A stretch of 64,000 nucleotides of DNA from JAOEGB01 sp041262585. Its GTDB lineage: Bacteria; Actinomycetota; Actinomycetes; Streptosporangiales; Streptosporangiaceae. The position numbers and the translations under genes were made by a program. This document shows, piece after piece, positions 16,348 to 25,934 of this stretch; position 1 is the first letter of the stretch; each line of letters starts with the position of its first letter. Below the pieces are notes generated by a model. That model had not been told where the DNA came from. It saw nothing but the letters and a program-made list of their open reading frames with translations, and did no database searches. The stretch spans positions 124,001 through 188,000 of the forward strand of contig NZ_JBGCBZ010000003.1 of NCBI RefSeq assembly GCF_041262585.1, given 5' to 3'.

Positions 16348-17817
16348 TCAGCTCTGGCCTCCGGCCAGCTTCTCGCGCAGGGCCGCCAGGGCCTCGTCCG
16401 AGGCGAGGGCTCCGCCGGTGGACTGGGCCGCGGCCGGGGTCTCGCCGGTGTAGGTCGACGGGGCGGCCTCGCTGGCCTCCGCCTCCTCCTGGCGAGCCTT
16501 CTCGACCTGCGACTTGTGCGCCTCGAAGCGGGCCTGGGCCTCGGCGTACTGCCGCTCCCACTCCTCGCGCTGCTTGTCGAAGCCCTCGAGCCACTCGCCG
16601 GTCTCGGCGTCGAAGCCCTCGGGGTAGATGTAGTTGCCAGCGTCGTCGTAGGTCGCCGCCATGCCGTACAGCGTGGGGTCGAACTCGACGTCGGCGCCGA
16701 TCGCGCCCTCGTTCGCCTGCTTCAGCGAGAGGGAGATGCGGCGGCGGTCCAGGTCGATGTCGATGATCTTGACGAAGATCTCGTCGCCGACCTGCACGAC
16801 CTGCTCGGGGATCTCCACGTGGCGCTCGGCCAGCTCGGAGATGTGGACCAGGCCCTCGATGCCCTCCTCGACGCGGACGAACGCGCCGAACGGCACCAGC
16901 TTGGTGACGCGGCCGGGGACGACCTGGCCGATCTGGTGGGTCCGGGCGAACTGCTGCCACGGGTCCTCCTGCGTCGCCTTGAGCGACAGCGAGACCCGCT
17001 CGCGCTCCATGTCGACGTCGAGCACCTCGACCGTGACCTCCTGGCCGACCTCGACGACCTCGGAGGGGTGGTCGATGTGCTTCCAGGACAGCTCGGAGAC
17101 GTGCACCAGACCGTCGACGCCGCCGAGGTCCACGAAGGCGCCGAAGTTGACGATCGAGGACACGACGCCCTTGCGGACCTGGCCCTTCTGCAGGGTGTTG
17201 AGGAACGTCTGGCGCACCTCGGACTGCGTCTGCTCCAGCCAGGCGCGGCGGGACAGGACCACGTTGTTGCGGTTCTTGTCCAGCTCTATGATCTTCGCCT
17301 CGAGCTCGCGCCCGACGTACGGCTGGAGGTCGCGGACGCGGCGCATCTCGACCAGGGAGGCCGGGAGGAAGCCGCGGAGGCCGATGTCGAGGATGAGACC
17401 ACCCTTGACGACCTCGATGACCGTGCCGGTGACGATGCCGTCCTCGTCCTTGATCTTCTCGATCGTGCCCCAGGCCCGCTCGTACTGAGCGCGCTTCTTG
17501 GAGAGGATCAGGCGGCCTTCCTTGTCCTCCTTCTGGAGGACCAGGGCCTCGACGTGCTCCCCGACCTCGACGACCTCAGCCGGGTCGACGTCGTGCTTGA
17601 TGGAGAGCTCACGCGAGGGGATGACACCCTCGGTCTTGTAGCCGATGTCGAGCAAGACCTCGTCTCGATCGACCTTGACAACGGTGCCTTCAACGATGTC
17701 GCCGTCGTTGAAGTACTTGATGGTCTCGTCGATCGCGGCGAGGAAGGCCTCCTCGGAACCGATGTCGTTGACCGCTACCTGCGGGGTGCTCGAGGTGGCC
17801 TCAGTGCTGCTCGTCAT
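16348..17817 (-). CDS. rpsA: 30S ribosomal protein S1
   Basis: S1 binds mRNA upstream of the start codon and helps recruit it to the 30S subunit. The 489-residue protein has four S1 OB-fold repeats, visible from their openings: GDIVEGTVVKVDRDEVLLDI, GTVIEVVKGGLILDI, GVVSSIVNFGAFVDLGG and GRVTKLVPFGAFVRVEEGIE. An acidic and Ala-rich tail follows. Four repeats is the usual actinobacterial form, shorter than the six of E. coli. About 200 bp of non-coding sequence upstream should hold its promoter, and a strong terminator follows, so it is probably monocistronic. Confidence 0.97.
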   Translation of the reverse strand: MTSSTEATSSTPQVAVNDIGSEEAFLAAIDETIKYFNDGDIVEGTVVKVDRDEVLLDIGYKTEGVIPSRELSIKHDVDPAEVVEVGEHVEALVLQKEDKEGRLILSKKRAQYERAWGTIEKIKDEDGIVTGTVIEVVKGGLILDIGLRGFLPASLVEMRRVRDLQPYVGRELEAKIIELDKNRNNVVLSRRAWLEQTQSEVRQTFLNTLQKGQVRKGVVSSIVNFGAFVDLGGVDGLVHVSELSWKHIDHPSEVVEVGQEVTVEVLDVDMERERVSLSLKATQEDPWQQFARTHQIGQVVPGRVTKLVPFGAFVRVEEGIEGLVHISELAERHVEIPEQVVQVGDEIFVKIIDIDLDRRRISLSLKQANEGAIGADVEFDPTLYGMAATYDDAGNYIYPEGFDAETGEWLEGFDKQREEWERQYAEAQARFEAHKSQVEKARQEEAEASEAAPSTYTGETPAAAQSTGGALASDEALAALREKLAGGQS

Positions 17818-18018
17818 GTGTGGAATTGCTCCGAACCGGACAGATGTCGTTGTGACAGAAGCGCGGCGGGCCTGTTTTCGTTCACCGGTGGCTGCTCGTG
17901 AAAGCTACGGATGACCGAGCGCGAGCCCGCTCCGTCCGAGACGCGCGCGAGCCCACAGCGCAGCGATCAGCATATGAGACATGGCGGGCGCGGTCAATCC
18001 GGGCCGAGCAGGCAACCA

Positions 18019-19089
18019 CTAGTACGCGATGATCTCTTTTGCCTTGCTTGAAGCGATTTTGCCCTCAAGTCTCTTCGGGACCGACACATGGGTCGGGTCT
18101 CCATCCGACGTGTACCGCTCCTGCGGGTGTTTGTCCAGCCAATCCAGCCAGTACGTCGTGCACCAGCGGCGGCATTCGCCGTGTTTTCCGTTGGACTGGA
18201 TCCTCGGGATCGCATATCGGCTGAACGATTTCGCGTACGGCGAAACCGACGGCTCCGCTCCGGCGAGGAAGACGCCGTCGAAGTGATACGCGGTCCCGTC
18301 CCATTTCCCGTCGTGCGCCGCGGTCAGCTTCTTCGGGCGGGAGCCGTACGGCAGGGCGAACGTCGTGGACGCCGGGACGCCGAGCTTCTTGAGCAGCCGC
18401 TCCTGCCTGACGATCTGCTCCTTGACCTGCTTGGTGGTGAGGCGGTGGAGATCGGGGTGGGAGGAGGTGTGGTTGGCGACCTCGAAGCCGTGACCGAGCA
18501 GCCACTTCACGGCCTGCGCCTGCTGGGCGGGGTCCTTCAGCCCGAAGGGGTTCCGGTTGATCCAGAACGTCGCGACAGGCCGGAAGTTCGGGTGCCTGGC
18601 GGCGACCTCGTAGATGAGGCCCACCGCCGTGTCGTTCTTCGGCATGCCGCTGCCGTCAACCGCGAAGTGGCTCCGGTTCCCGTCGTCGAACGTCAGCACG
18701 ACAGGGTGCGTCCCCGCCGGAATGTTGAAGTTTCCGGACACGAACTCGGCGGCGGTGACGGGCACGTAGTTGTCTTTGGCGAGCCGCTCCAACTCGCTCC
18801 GGACCTGGGCCGGGGTCCGGTCGATGGACGCGATCCGCTTGGGCAGCAGCCGGTGATACATGATCACCGGTATCAGCCCCACCTCGTTGGCCTGCGCCTT
18901 TCTCGCCGACTCGGCGGTCGCGCTCACCGGTGGGGGCAGCCGGGCGCCGGGCAGCGCGCCTGCCGGCTTCACCCTGACCCGCGCCTCCGGGCGGCTCGCC
19001 GACGGAAGGAGCGCCAGCACGACGAGGCCGATGACGACCACGACCATGTTGGCGACCACCGTCACCCGAGCAAGATTGCGCACAGTCAT
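18019..19089 (-). CDS. membrane-anchored polysaccharide deacetylase-like protein
   Basis: The 356-residue protein has an N-terminal hydrophobic anchor (VVVVIGLVVLALLP, about 16-29) and an external carbohydrate esterase family 4-type (NodB) domain. Motif 1 is VVLTFDDGNRSHF and motif 2 is NHTSSHPDLHRL, giving the Asp-His-His metal site. The entry strand is LIPVIMYHRLLP. It presumably deacetylates cell-wall or extracellular polysaccharide. An unusually long insertion and Cys-containing C-terminal part (HGECRRWCTTYWLDWLDK) follow. It is transcribed leftward, divergent from the DUF2127 gene, with no operon partner. Confidence 0.85.
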   Translation of the reverse strand: MTVRNLARVTVVANMVVVVIGLVVLALLPSASRPEARVRVKPAGALPGARLPPPVSATAESARKAQANEVGLIPVIMYHRLLPKRIASIDRTPAQVRSELERLAKDNYVPVTAAEFVSGNFNIPAGTHPVVLTFDDGNRSHFAVDGSGMPKNDTAVGLIYEVAARHPNFRPVATFWINRNPFGLKDPAQQAQAVKWLLGHGFEVANHTSSHPDLHRLTTKQVKEQIVRQERLLKKLGVPASTTFALPYGSRPKKLTAAHDGKWDGTAYHFDGVFLAGAEPSVSPYAKSFSRYAIPRIQSNGKHGECRRWCTTYWLDWLDKHPQERYTSDGDPTHVSVPKRLEGKIASSKAKEIIAY

Positions 19090-19142
19090 CCGACCCTATT
19101 ACCCCGCCACACACGGACGTTCATGTGTGCTGAAATTCCCTT

Positions 19143-19898
19143 GTGAATTGGAGTCTGAGGGCCTGCGGGCGGCACGGTCACGTCACCTACGCGCCAATCG
19201 AGCAGCCGTTGCGCGACCGCCTGCGCGCCGAAACCGCGCTGGGCGAGGCCTGGCGATGCCTGCGCTGCGGCGACTTCACCCTCGGGGAGCCGCACGGCTC
19301 CGGCCCGGCGGAGGACGCGCCGATCGTGCTGCGCGGCCACGCCCTCAGGGACGCGACCATCCTGCGGCTGCTCGCCGTCTTCCGGTGGGCCAAGGGCCTG
19401 CTCGTGCTCGGCGCGGCATACGGCGTGTGGCGGTTCCGCGCCCACCACGACGCCGTCAACCGGGCCTTCCACGAGGACCTGCCCCTCCTCCAGCCGCTGG
19501 CCGACAAGCTGGGCTGGCACCTGGAGGACTCGGGCGTGCTCCACACGCTGCGGACCGTGCTCGCGGCGGAGACGCGGACGCTGACCTGGATCGGGCTCGG
19601 CCTGCTCGTCTTCGGCGCGCTGCTCATGACCGAGGGCGTCGGCCTGTGGCTGCTGAAGCGCTGGGGCGAGTACTTCGCGGTGGTCGCCACCTCGCTGTTC
19701 ATCCCCGTGGAGATCTACGAGATCGTCGAGAAGGTGACCTGGCTCCGGATCGTCATCCTGCTGATCAACATCGCGGCCGTCCTCTACATCCTGCTCAGCA
19801 AGAGGCTGTTCGGCCTGCGCGGCGGGCAGGCCGCCTACGAGGCCGAACGGCACGAGGCGAGCCTCCTGGAGGTGGAGGCCTCAGCCCTGGCCCAGTGA
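19143..19898 (+). CDS. DUF2127 membrane protein
   Basis: The 251-residue protein belongs to DUF2127, a small integral membrane family of unknown function. It has four hydrophobic segments (about 75-95, 140-165, 170-195 and 200-220), including GVGLWLLKRWGEYFAVVATS and the family motif IPVEIYEIVEKVTWLRIVIL. The cytoplasmic N-terminus carries CGRHGH and CLRC, a possible zinc-binding pair. It converges on polA, and the two genes share a short hairpin region. Confidence 0.85.
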   Translation: MNWSLRACGRHGHVTYAPIEQPLRDRLRAETALGEAWRCLRCGDFTLGEPHGSGPAEDAPIVLRGHALRDATILRLLAVFRWAKGLLVLGAAYGVWRFRAHHDAVNRAFHEDLPLLQPLADKLGWHLEDSGVLHTLRTVLAAETRTLTWIGLGLLVFGALLMTEGVGLWLLKRWGEYFAVVATSLFIPVEIYEIVEKVTWLRIVILLINIAAVLYILLSKRLFGLRGGQAAYEAERHEASLLEVEASALAQ

Positions 19899-19918
19899 CG
19901 GTTCAGTGACCGCCCGGG

Positions 19919-19935
19919 AACCGCCCGGGGCGGTT
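19919..19935. terminator. convergent hairpin between DUF2127 and polA
   Basis: A 7-bp perfect stem (aaccgcc and ggcggtt) lies in the 36 bp between the convergent stops. It is flanked by two copies of the direct repeat cggttcagtgaccg (19900-19913 and 19931-19944), the second covering the polA stop. It could end transcription from either side but lacks a T run. Confidence 0.4.
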
Positions 19936-22616
19936 CAGTGACCGGCGTCCTCCCAGGTCGAGCCGACCCCGACGGAGACGCCGAGCGGGACGCGCAGCTC
20001 GTAGGCGGCGCACATCTGCTCCCGCACCATCTCGGTCAGCTCGTCCAGCTCGCCCGGGGCGACCTCGAACACCAGCTCGTCGTGGACCTGGAGGAGCATC
20101 CGGGAGCGCATGCCCTCGATGGCCCGCTGCACATTGAGCATCGCGACCTTGATGATGTCGGCCGCCGAGCCCTGGATGGGCGCGTTGAGCGCCATCCGCT
20201 CGGCCATCTCCCTGCGCTGCCGGTTGTCGCTGGTCAGGTCGGGCAGGTAGCGGCGGCGGCCGAGGATCGTCTCGGTGTAGCCGTCCTTGCGGGCCTGCGC
20301 CACGATCGCGTCGAGGTAGTCGCGGACCCCGCCGAACTCCTCGAAATACTCGTCCTTGAGCGCTCTGGCCTCCGCGACCGGGATGTTGAGCTGCCCCGAG
20401 AGCCCGAAATCGGACAGGCCGTAGGCCAGGCCGTAGTTCATCGCCTTGATCCGGGCCCGCAACTCGCCGTCCACCTGCTCCGGCGGCAGGTCGAAGACCC
20501 GGGCCGCGGTCGCCTGGTGGAAGTCGTGGCCCGATTCGAACGCCGCGATCAGCGACTCGTCCTGCGACAGGTGCGCCATGATCCGCAGCTCGATCTGGCT
20601 GTAGTCGGCCGTCAGCAGCGTGTCGTAGCCCTCCCCCACCACGAAGCCCTTCCGGATCCGGCGGCCCTCGGCGGTCCGGATCGGGATGTTCTGCAGGTTG
20701 GGCTTCTCGCTGGACAGCCGCCCGGTCGCCGCGATGATCTGGTTGAACGTCGTGTGGATCCGCCCGTCGTCGCCGATCTCCTTGATCAGGCCCTCGACCG
20801 TGGTGCGGAGCTTGGTCTGGTCGCGGTGCCTCAGCAGGATCGTCGGCAGCTCGTTGTCGGTCTGCAGCGCGAGGGAGGCCAGGGCGTCCGCGTCGGTCGT
20901 GTAGCCGGTCTTGATCTTCTTCGTCTTCGGCAGGCCCAGCTTGACGAAAAGGATCTCCTGGAGCTGCTTGGGCGAGCCCAGGTTGAACTGCTCCCCCACG
21001 ACCTCGTGGGCGGCCTCGACGGCCTGCTTCACGGCCGCGCCGAACTCGGCCTCCAGCGCCGCGAAATACTGCCGGTCGGCGGCGATGCCGGTCCTTTCGA
21101 TCTCGGCCAGCACCCGCACCAGCGGCAGCTCCACGTCGGTGACCAGGCGCGTCCCGCCGCGCTGGGACAGGTGCCCCTCCAGGGCCTCGGCCAGGTCGCG
21201 CACGGCCTGGGCGCGCAGCGCCAGGTCCCGCGCGGCTCCGGCGTCGGCGTCGTCGAACAGCGAGCCCTGCCCGTTCGGCGCCGACTCCGCCCGCAGCTCC
21301 CGATGCAGGTAGCGCAGAACGAGGTCGTCGAGCGGGAACGAGCGCTGCCCAGGCATGGCCAGGTAGGCCGCCAGGGCCGTGTCACAGGTGAGCCCGCGCA
21401 GGTCCAGCCCGAGCGCCCACAGCGCCAGCAGCGGCCCCTTGGAGTCGTGTACGGCTTTCGCCCTCGACTCGTCGGCCAGCCACGCCGCCAGGGCGGCCTC
21501 GTCCTCGGGAGTGAGCTGGGTGGGATCGATGTAGGCCGCGCCCGTGGCGGAGGCGATGGCGATGCCGTCCAGCCGGCCGGTGCCGCTGCCGTACACCCCC
21601 TTGAACTCCAGCCCGGCCCGGCCCTCGGGGAGGGCCTGGAGCCAGCCGGCCACCTGGCCGGGCTCCAGCACCGTCACCTCGAGCTCGAAGCCCGCCTCGG
21701 CCTCCGGCTCCGTCGTGCCGAGCGTCTTGAAGAGCCGCTCGCGCAGCTCGCCGCGGATCTGCAGCGAGTCGAGGAGCTTGTTGACCTCCTCGCGGTCCCA
21801 CTGGCCCATCGTGAGGCCGGCCACGTCGGCGTCGAGCGTGACGTCGCGCTTCAGCTCGGTCAGCATCCGGTTGTGGATCACCTGGCCGAGGTGCTCGCGG
21901 AGCTTGTCGCCGACCTTGCCCTTGACCTCGTCGGCCCGCCTGACCAGCTCGTCCAGCGAGCCGTACTCGGCGATCCACTTGGTCGCGGTCTTCTCGCCCA
22001 CGCTGGGGATGCTGGGCAGGTTGTCGCTCGGGTCGCCGCGCAGCGCCGCGAAGTCGGGATACTGCGCCGGGGTCAGGCCGTACTTCTCGATCACGGCCTC
22101 GGGCGTGAACCGGGTCATGTCGCTGATGCCGCGCCGGGTCATCAGCACCGTGACGTTCTCGTTCACGAGCTGCAGGGCGTCGCGGTCGCCGGTGACGATC
22201 AGGACGTTCATGTCACTGGCGGCGGCCCGCGTGGCCAGCGTCGCGATCAGGTCGTCGGCCTCGAACCCGGCCAGCCACAGGCGCGGGATCCGCAGCGCGT
22301 CGAGCAGCTCGTAGATGAGCTGCATCTGGCCGCGGAAGTCCTCAGGGGTCTCCGACCGGTTGGCCTTGTAGCCCTCGAACGCCTCATGCCGGAAGGTCGG
22401 CTCGCTCCGGTCGAAGCAGACCACCACGTGGCTCGGCTGCTCGTCGCGCAGGATGTTGGCGAGCATCGAGGTGAAGCCGTAGACCGCCTCGGTGTGCTGC
22501 CCGTCCGTCGTCATGAGGTTCGCGTCCTTCAGGGCGTAGAAGGCGCGGTACGCAAGAGAATGCCCGTCCAGGAGCAGCAGGCACGGACGGGTGGGGGTCG
22601 GTTCACTCTTCGGCAC
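19935..22616 (-). CDS. polA: DNA polymerase I
   Basis: The 893-residue enzyme fills gaps in repair and processes Okazaki fragments. The N-terminal 5' nuclease domain shows LLLDGHSLAYRAFYAL, AGFEADDLIATLA and GVGEKTA-like PSVGEKTATKWI. The middle region corresponds to the 3'-5' exonuclease domain but lacks the DEDD metal ligands, as usual in actinobacteria, so proofreading is not expected. The polymerase domain has motif A DYSQIELRIMAHLSQ, motif B RIKAMNYGLAYGLS and motif C LQVHDELVFEV. It is divergent from the thioesterase gene, whose start lies 63 bp away. Confidence 0.97.
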   Translation of the reverse strand: MPKSEPTPTRPCLLLLDGHSLAYRAFYALKDANLMTTDGQHTEAVYGFTSMLANILRDEQPSHVVVCFDRSEPTFRHEAFEGYKANRSETPEDFRGQMQLIYELLDALRIPRLWLAGFEADDLIATLATRAAASDMNVLIVTGDRDALQLVNENVTVLMTRRGISDMTRFTPEAVIEKYGLTPAQYPDFAALRGDPSDNLPSIPSVGEKTATKWIAEYGSLDELVRRADEVKGKVGDKLREHLGQVIHNRMLTELKRDVTLDADVAGLTMGQWDREEVNKLLDSLQIRGELRERLFKTLGTTEPEAEAGFELEVTVLEPGQVAGWLQALPEGRAGLEFKGVYGSGTGRLDGIAIASATGAAYIDPTQLTPEDEAALAAWLADESRAKAVHDSKGPLLALWALGLDLRGLTCDTALAAYLAMPGQRSFPLDDLVLRYLHRELRAESAPNGQGSLFDDADAGAARDLALRAQAVRDLAEALEGHLSQRGGTRLVTDVELPLVRVLAEIERTGIAADRQYFAALEAEFGAAVKQAVEAAHEVVGEQFNLGSPKQLQEILFVKLGLPKTKKIKTGYTTDADALASLALQTDNELPTILLRHRDQTKLRTTVEGLIKEIGDDGRIHTTFNQIIAATGRLSSEKPNLQNIPIRTAEGRRIRKGFVVGEGYDTLLTADYSQIELRIMAHLSQDESLIAAFESGHDFHQATAARVFDLPPEQVDGELRARIKAMNYGLAYGLSDFGLSGQLNIPVAEARALKDEYFEEFGGVRDYLDAIVAQARKDGYTETILGRRRYLPDLTSDNRQRREMAERMALNAPIQGSAADIIKVAMLNVQRAIEGMRSRMLLQVHDELVFEVAPGELDELTEMVREQMCAAYELRVPLGVSVGVGSTWEDAGH

Positions 22617-22678
22617 ACCCGCAGCCTAGTCTCCCTCTACGACAGAAACCCCAGGCTCTTCCCACAGGAGGCGTCCCC

Positions 22679-23119
22679 TTGACCTTGACCGATCCCGAGG
22701 AGTTCCTGGAGTTGATGAACAAGTCCGGCGAGGGCCACCTGCCCGCGCGCATGGGAATCGAGATCCTGGAGGCGAGCGCCGAAAGGGTCGTCGGCCGCAT
22801 GCCCGTCGAGGGCAACACCCAGCCGTACGGCCTGCTCCACGGGGGCGCCTCCTGCGTGCTGGCCGAGACCCTCGGGTCGATGGGAGCCGCCCTGCACGCC
22901 GGGCACGGAAGGGGCGCCGTCGGCATCGAGATCAACGCCACGCATCACCGCTCCGCCTCGTCGGGACACGTCACCGGCGTCGCGACCCGCCTCCACGGCG
23001 GCCGGACGCTCGCGACCTACGACATCGAGATCAGCGACGACCGGGGGCGGCGCGTGTGCACCGCGCGGCTGACGTGCATGCTGCGCGAGACCGGGTCCGC
23101 GAACGGCGGAGCGGCCTAA
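22679..23119 (+). CDS. hotdog-fold thioesterase (PaaI/DUF4442-like)
   Basis: The 146-residue protein probably hydrolyses an acyl-CoA thioester. The hotdog signature is GRMPVEGNTQPYGLLHGGAS, with the catalytic-type Asn/Gln and His-Gly-Gly, followed by VGIEINATHHRSASSGHVTG. The start is TTG 22679, supported by a clear AGGAGG seven nt upstream. It is divergent from polA, an arrangement common in actinobacteria. The substrate is unknown; the phenylacetate-pathway subfamily is the nearest match. Confidence 0.88.
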   Translation: MTLTDPEEFLELMNKSGEGHLPARMGIEILEASAERVVGRMPVEGNTQPYGLLHGGASCVLAETLGSMGAALHAGHGRGAVGIEINATHHRSASSGHVTGVATRLHGGRTLATYDIEISDDRGRRVCTARLTCMLRETGSANGGAA

Positions 23120-23302
23120 ACCCGGCACTCGCCATATTTACTCCTATAACGGAACGGCTTGCGACTCTCTTTGCACGGTGGCCCCTCAGGTCGCTACCGT
23201 TGTGGCCCCAGAGCCCGTGGGAGACCGAGTAGACAACGTGCGGAGCCGGGGAAGCTGTGCACGGACCCAAAGGTCCACCGCGGGCTCATCACAGCCCTTT
23301 CC

Positions 23303-24163
23303 TCAGGTGAGGCCGCACGCCGCGGTCGCGAAGGACTGGAAGAGCCGCTGGGACGGCTCGTCCGGCACCACGATCACGCGGTACGTCTGCGCCCCTCCCA
23401 CCGAGGCCCACACCGGGAACAGGAACGCCTGCTTGGCCTCACCCATGGCATGCGGGTCGCACCGGCTGGGGGTCACGACGACCGGTATCTCCCACGTCGT
23501 CGACGGCCCGGGGATCACCGCCACCGGGCGGCGCTCACCGGAGGCGGGTTTCAGGTCGTAGTGGGTGGTCCCCCCGATGTCCTCGACCGTGACGGGCGCC
23601 GTTCCCCCCTTCCGCAGGATCCGGATCCCTCCGGTCAGCCGCCCTCCGGTCCGGGTCCAGGTGTCGCCGAAGGCGACCTGGATCGACTGCCGGAGCATGA
23701 ACTCCCCGCACTCGGTGCGCAGCAACTGGCCGAGCAGCGGATCGGGGTGCGGGATGGCGAACATCACCTCGTGGAGCGGGCCCCCGGCGACACGGAGACG
23801 AGCCAGCACCACCGCCGGCTTCACCGGGGGGATCCGCCGGGGGTCGCAGCGTGCCGCGCCGTACGGGATGGGCAGGTCCGTGCGCGGGGTCCTGCCCAGG
23901 GTGCTGTTCACCGGCTGCGCGGGCATCTCCTGGAAGGAGCCGCTGACCAGCCGCACGTCCTGGAAGAACACCGGCGTGGCCGTGTCGTTGCGGACGGCGA
24001 CCTGCAGCCGGTGGACCGGGACGTCCGACCGCCACTGCTGCAGCGAAACGGAGAGACCGGGAGGAGGAGCCGCGGAGGGGGCGGGATCCGTCCCACAGCA
24101 GCACACGGTCAGGACCGTCGCGATCGCCGCTCCGATCCTGACGATCGCGTTCCGCCAACCCAC
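23303..24163 (-). CDS. secreted protein or lipoprotein of unknown function
   Basis: The family is not recognised. The 286-residue protein has a signal sequence (VRIGAAIATVLTVCCCG) with a run of three cysteines at about 20-22, where lipidation could occur. The mature part is beta-rich, with patterns such as HRLQVAVRNDTATPVFFQDV and WEIPVVVTPSRCDPHAMGEA, consistent with immunoglobulin-like folds and a few disulfides. It begins 14 bp after the end of livF and may be transcribed with the liv genes. The upstream 23120-23302 stretch contains no gene I can support. Confidence 0.65.
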   Translation of the reverse strand: MGWRNAIVRIGAAIATVLTVCCCGTDPAPSAAPPPGLSVSLQQWRSDVPVHRLQVAVRNDTATPVFFQDVRLVSGSFQEMPAQPVNSTLGRTPRTDLPIPYGAARCDPRRIPPVKPAVVLARLRVAGGPLHEVMFAIPHPDPLLGQLLRTECGEFMLRQSIQVAFGDTWTRTGGRLTGGIRILRKGGTAPVTVEDIGGTTHYDLKPASGERRPVAVIPGPSTTWEIPVVVTPSRCDPHAMGEAKQAFLFPVWASVGGAQTYRVIVVPDEPSQRLFQSFATAACGLT

Positions 24164-24177
24164 GGCCCCTCCTCGGC

Positions 24178-25008
24178 CTACACCCGCGCCAGCGTTCCCA
24201 GGTAGAGCTCGATGACCTTGGGGTCGTTGATGAGATCCCGGCCGCTCGCCATGTACGCGTTGCGGCCCTGGTCGAGCACATAGCCCCGATGACAGATCTG
24301 GAGGCAGCGCCGCGCGTTCTGCTCCACCATGATCACCGTCACGCCGGCCCTGTTGATCTGCTGGGCCTGGATGAAGACCAGGTCCTGCAGCTTGGGCGAC
24401 AGGCCGGCCGAGGGCTCGTCGAGGAGCAGGACCGACGGCTCGGTCATCAGAGCCCGGCCCATCGCGACCATCTGCCGCTCGCCGCCCGACAAGGACCCGG
24501 CCCGCTGCCTGCGGCGCTCCTTGAGGGCGGGGAAGATCTCACAGACGAACTCGAACCGCTCCTTGAACTTCTTGGGCACCTGGAACGCGCCCATCTCGAG
24601 GTTCTCCTCGATGGTGAGGCTGGGGAAGACGTTGTTGGTCTGCGGGACGTATCCGACCCCCCGGGCGACGAGCGCGTGCGCCTTCAGGTTGGTGATGTCC
24701 TCGCCGTTCAGGGTCACCGTGCCGCTGCGCACGTTGACCAGCCCGAACAGCGACTTGAGCAGGGTCGACTTGCCGGCGCCGTTCGGGCCGATGATGCCGA
24801 TCAGCTCCCCCTGCTTCACGTACAGGTCGGCGCCGTTGAGGATGTTGACCCCGGGGACGTACCCGGCGTACAGCTCGTCGGCCCGCAGGACGGCGTTCTC
24901 GGCCCCGGCGAGGTGGTCGGCGCGGTCCACGACGGCGGCCGCGGACTCCGCACCCTCGGTCTCCACAGCTTCGTTCTCTACAGGGGCCTCGCCGTTCGGC
25001 TCACTCAT
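24178..25008 (-). CDS. livF: branched-chain amino acid ABC transporter ATPase LivF
   Basis: This is one of two ATPases powering high-affinity uptake of branched-chain amino acids. Walker A is GPNGAGKST, Q-loop YVPQTNN, signature SLSGGERQMVAMGRAL, Walker B SVLLLDEPSAGLSP and switch His replaced by the LivF-type VIMVEQNARR. The 276-residue protein has a 45-residue acidic N-terminal extension before the ATPase domain. Its ATG overlaps the livG stop (ATGA). LivF-type ATPases are recognised by the VEQN motif and short domain. Confidence 0.94.
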   Translation of the reverse strand: MSEPNGEAPVENEAVETEGAESAAAVVDRADHLAGAENAVLRADELYAGYVPGVNILNGADLYVKQGELIGIIGPNGAGKSTLLKSLFGLVNVRSGTVTLNGEDITNLKAHALVARGVGYVPQTNNVFPSLTIEENLEMGAFQVPKKFKERFEFVCEIFPALKERRRQRAGSLSGGERQMVAMGRALMTEPSVLLLDEPSAGLSPKLQDLVFIQAQQINRAGVTVIMVEQNARRCLQICHRGYVLDQGRNAYMASGRDLINDPKVIELYLGTLARV

Positions 25009-25934
25009 GCCTTCTCCTCGATCTCGGCTTCGAGCTCGGCCTCGGCCTCATGCAGCTGCTCCTCGGCCTCCTCGACCGACATCGGCGCGTCGTGGTGGGC
25101 GCCGAGGTACGCGTCGATGACCCGGTGGTCCGACATGATCGTGTCAGGAGGGCCCTCCGCGATGACGGCGCCCTGGGCCATGACGATCACCCAGTCGCTG
25201 ATGTCGCGGACCATGTCCATGTCGTGCTCGACGAACAGCACCGTCATCCCCTCCTCGCGGAGGGCCTTGACGTGCCCCAGGAGCGACTGAGTGAGGGCGG
25301 GGTTCACCCCGGCCATCGGCTCGTCGAGCATGACCAGCTCGGGCTTGACCATGAGGGCGCGGGCCATCTCCAGGAGCTTGCGCTGGCCGCCCGAGAGAGA
25401 GCCGGCGAAGTCGTCGCGCTTGGCGGCGAGCTTGAAGCGCTCGAGGAGCTCCTCCGCCCGTTCGGTGATCTCGTCCTCCTGGCCCCGCCAGCTGCCGGGG
25501 ATCAGCGCGCGGAAGAAGTTCTCGCCGCGCTGGTTCTGCGCGCCGAGCCGCATGTTCTCCATGACGGTCAGCTTCGAGAGTGCCTTGGTGAGCTGGAAGG
25601 TCCGGACCATGCCGTGCCTCGCCACCCGGTGGGCGGGGACGCCCTTCAGCGACTTGCCGTTGAAGGTCCAGTCCCCGGCGTCGGCGGTGTCGAAGCCCGT
25701 GAGCTGGTTGAAGAACGTGGTCTTGCCCGCCCCGTTGGGCCCGATGAGGGCGGTGATGGACCCGCGCTGGACCTCCATGTGGTCCACGTCGACCGCGGTG
25801 AGGCCGCCGAAGCGGCGGACCACCTTGTCGACGACGAGGATCGGATCGGGCTTGGCGACCCCCGGCTCGGTCTCGAGATCCGCGAAGGCGGCCAGTGCCT
25901 CGGCCTTCTTCGAGCTGGTGGTGTCAGCGTGCAT
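25005..25934 (-). CDS. livG: branched-chain amino acid ABC transporter ATPase LivG
   Basis: The partner ATPase of LivF has Walker A GPNGAGKTTFF, signature SLSGGQRKLLEMARAL, Walker B LVMLDEPMAGVNP and the LivG-type switch VLFVEHDMDMVRDI. It has a longer helical insertion (GAQNQRGENFFRALIPGSWR), typical for LivG. I take ATG 25934 with AGGGAG upstream, giving 309 residues; it overlaps the livM stop by 11 nt. The C-terminus ends in an acidic coiled-coil-like tail rich in Glu, longer than in enteric LivG. Confidence 0.94.
   Translation of the reverse strand: MHADTTSSKKAEALAAFADLETEPGVAKPDPILVVDKVVRRFGGLTAVDVDHMEVQRGSITALIGPNGAGKTTFFNQLTGFDTADAGDWTFNGKSLKGVPAHRVARHGMVRTFQLTKALSKLTVMENMRLGAQNQRGENFFRALIPGSWRGQEDEITERAEELLERFKLAAKRDDFAGSLSGGQRKLLEMARALMVKPELVMLDEPMAGVNPALTQSLLGHVKALREEGMTVLFVEHDMDMVRDISDWVIVMAQGAVIAEGPPDTIMSDHRVIDAYLGAHHDAPMSVEEAEEQLHEAEAELEAEIEEKA

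Noticed and set aside
19938..22682. Long rightward open frame over polA
   Set aside because: It is antisense to polA, low in complexity and without recognisable motifs.
23031..23270. Leftward open frame between the thioesterase and lipoprotein genes
   Set aside because: It overlaps the thioesterase end antisense and has no recognisable start or motif.
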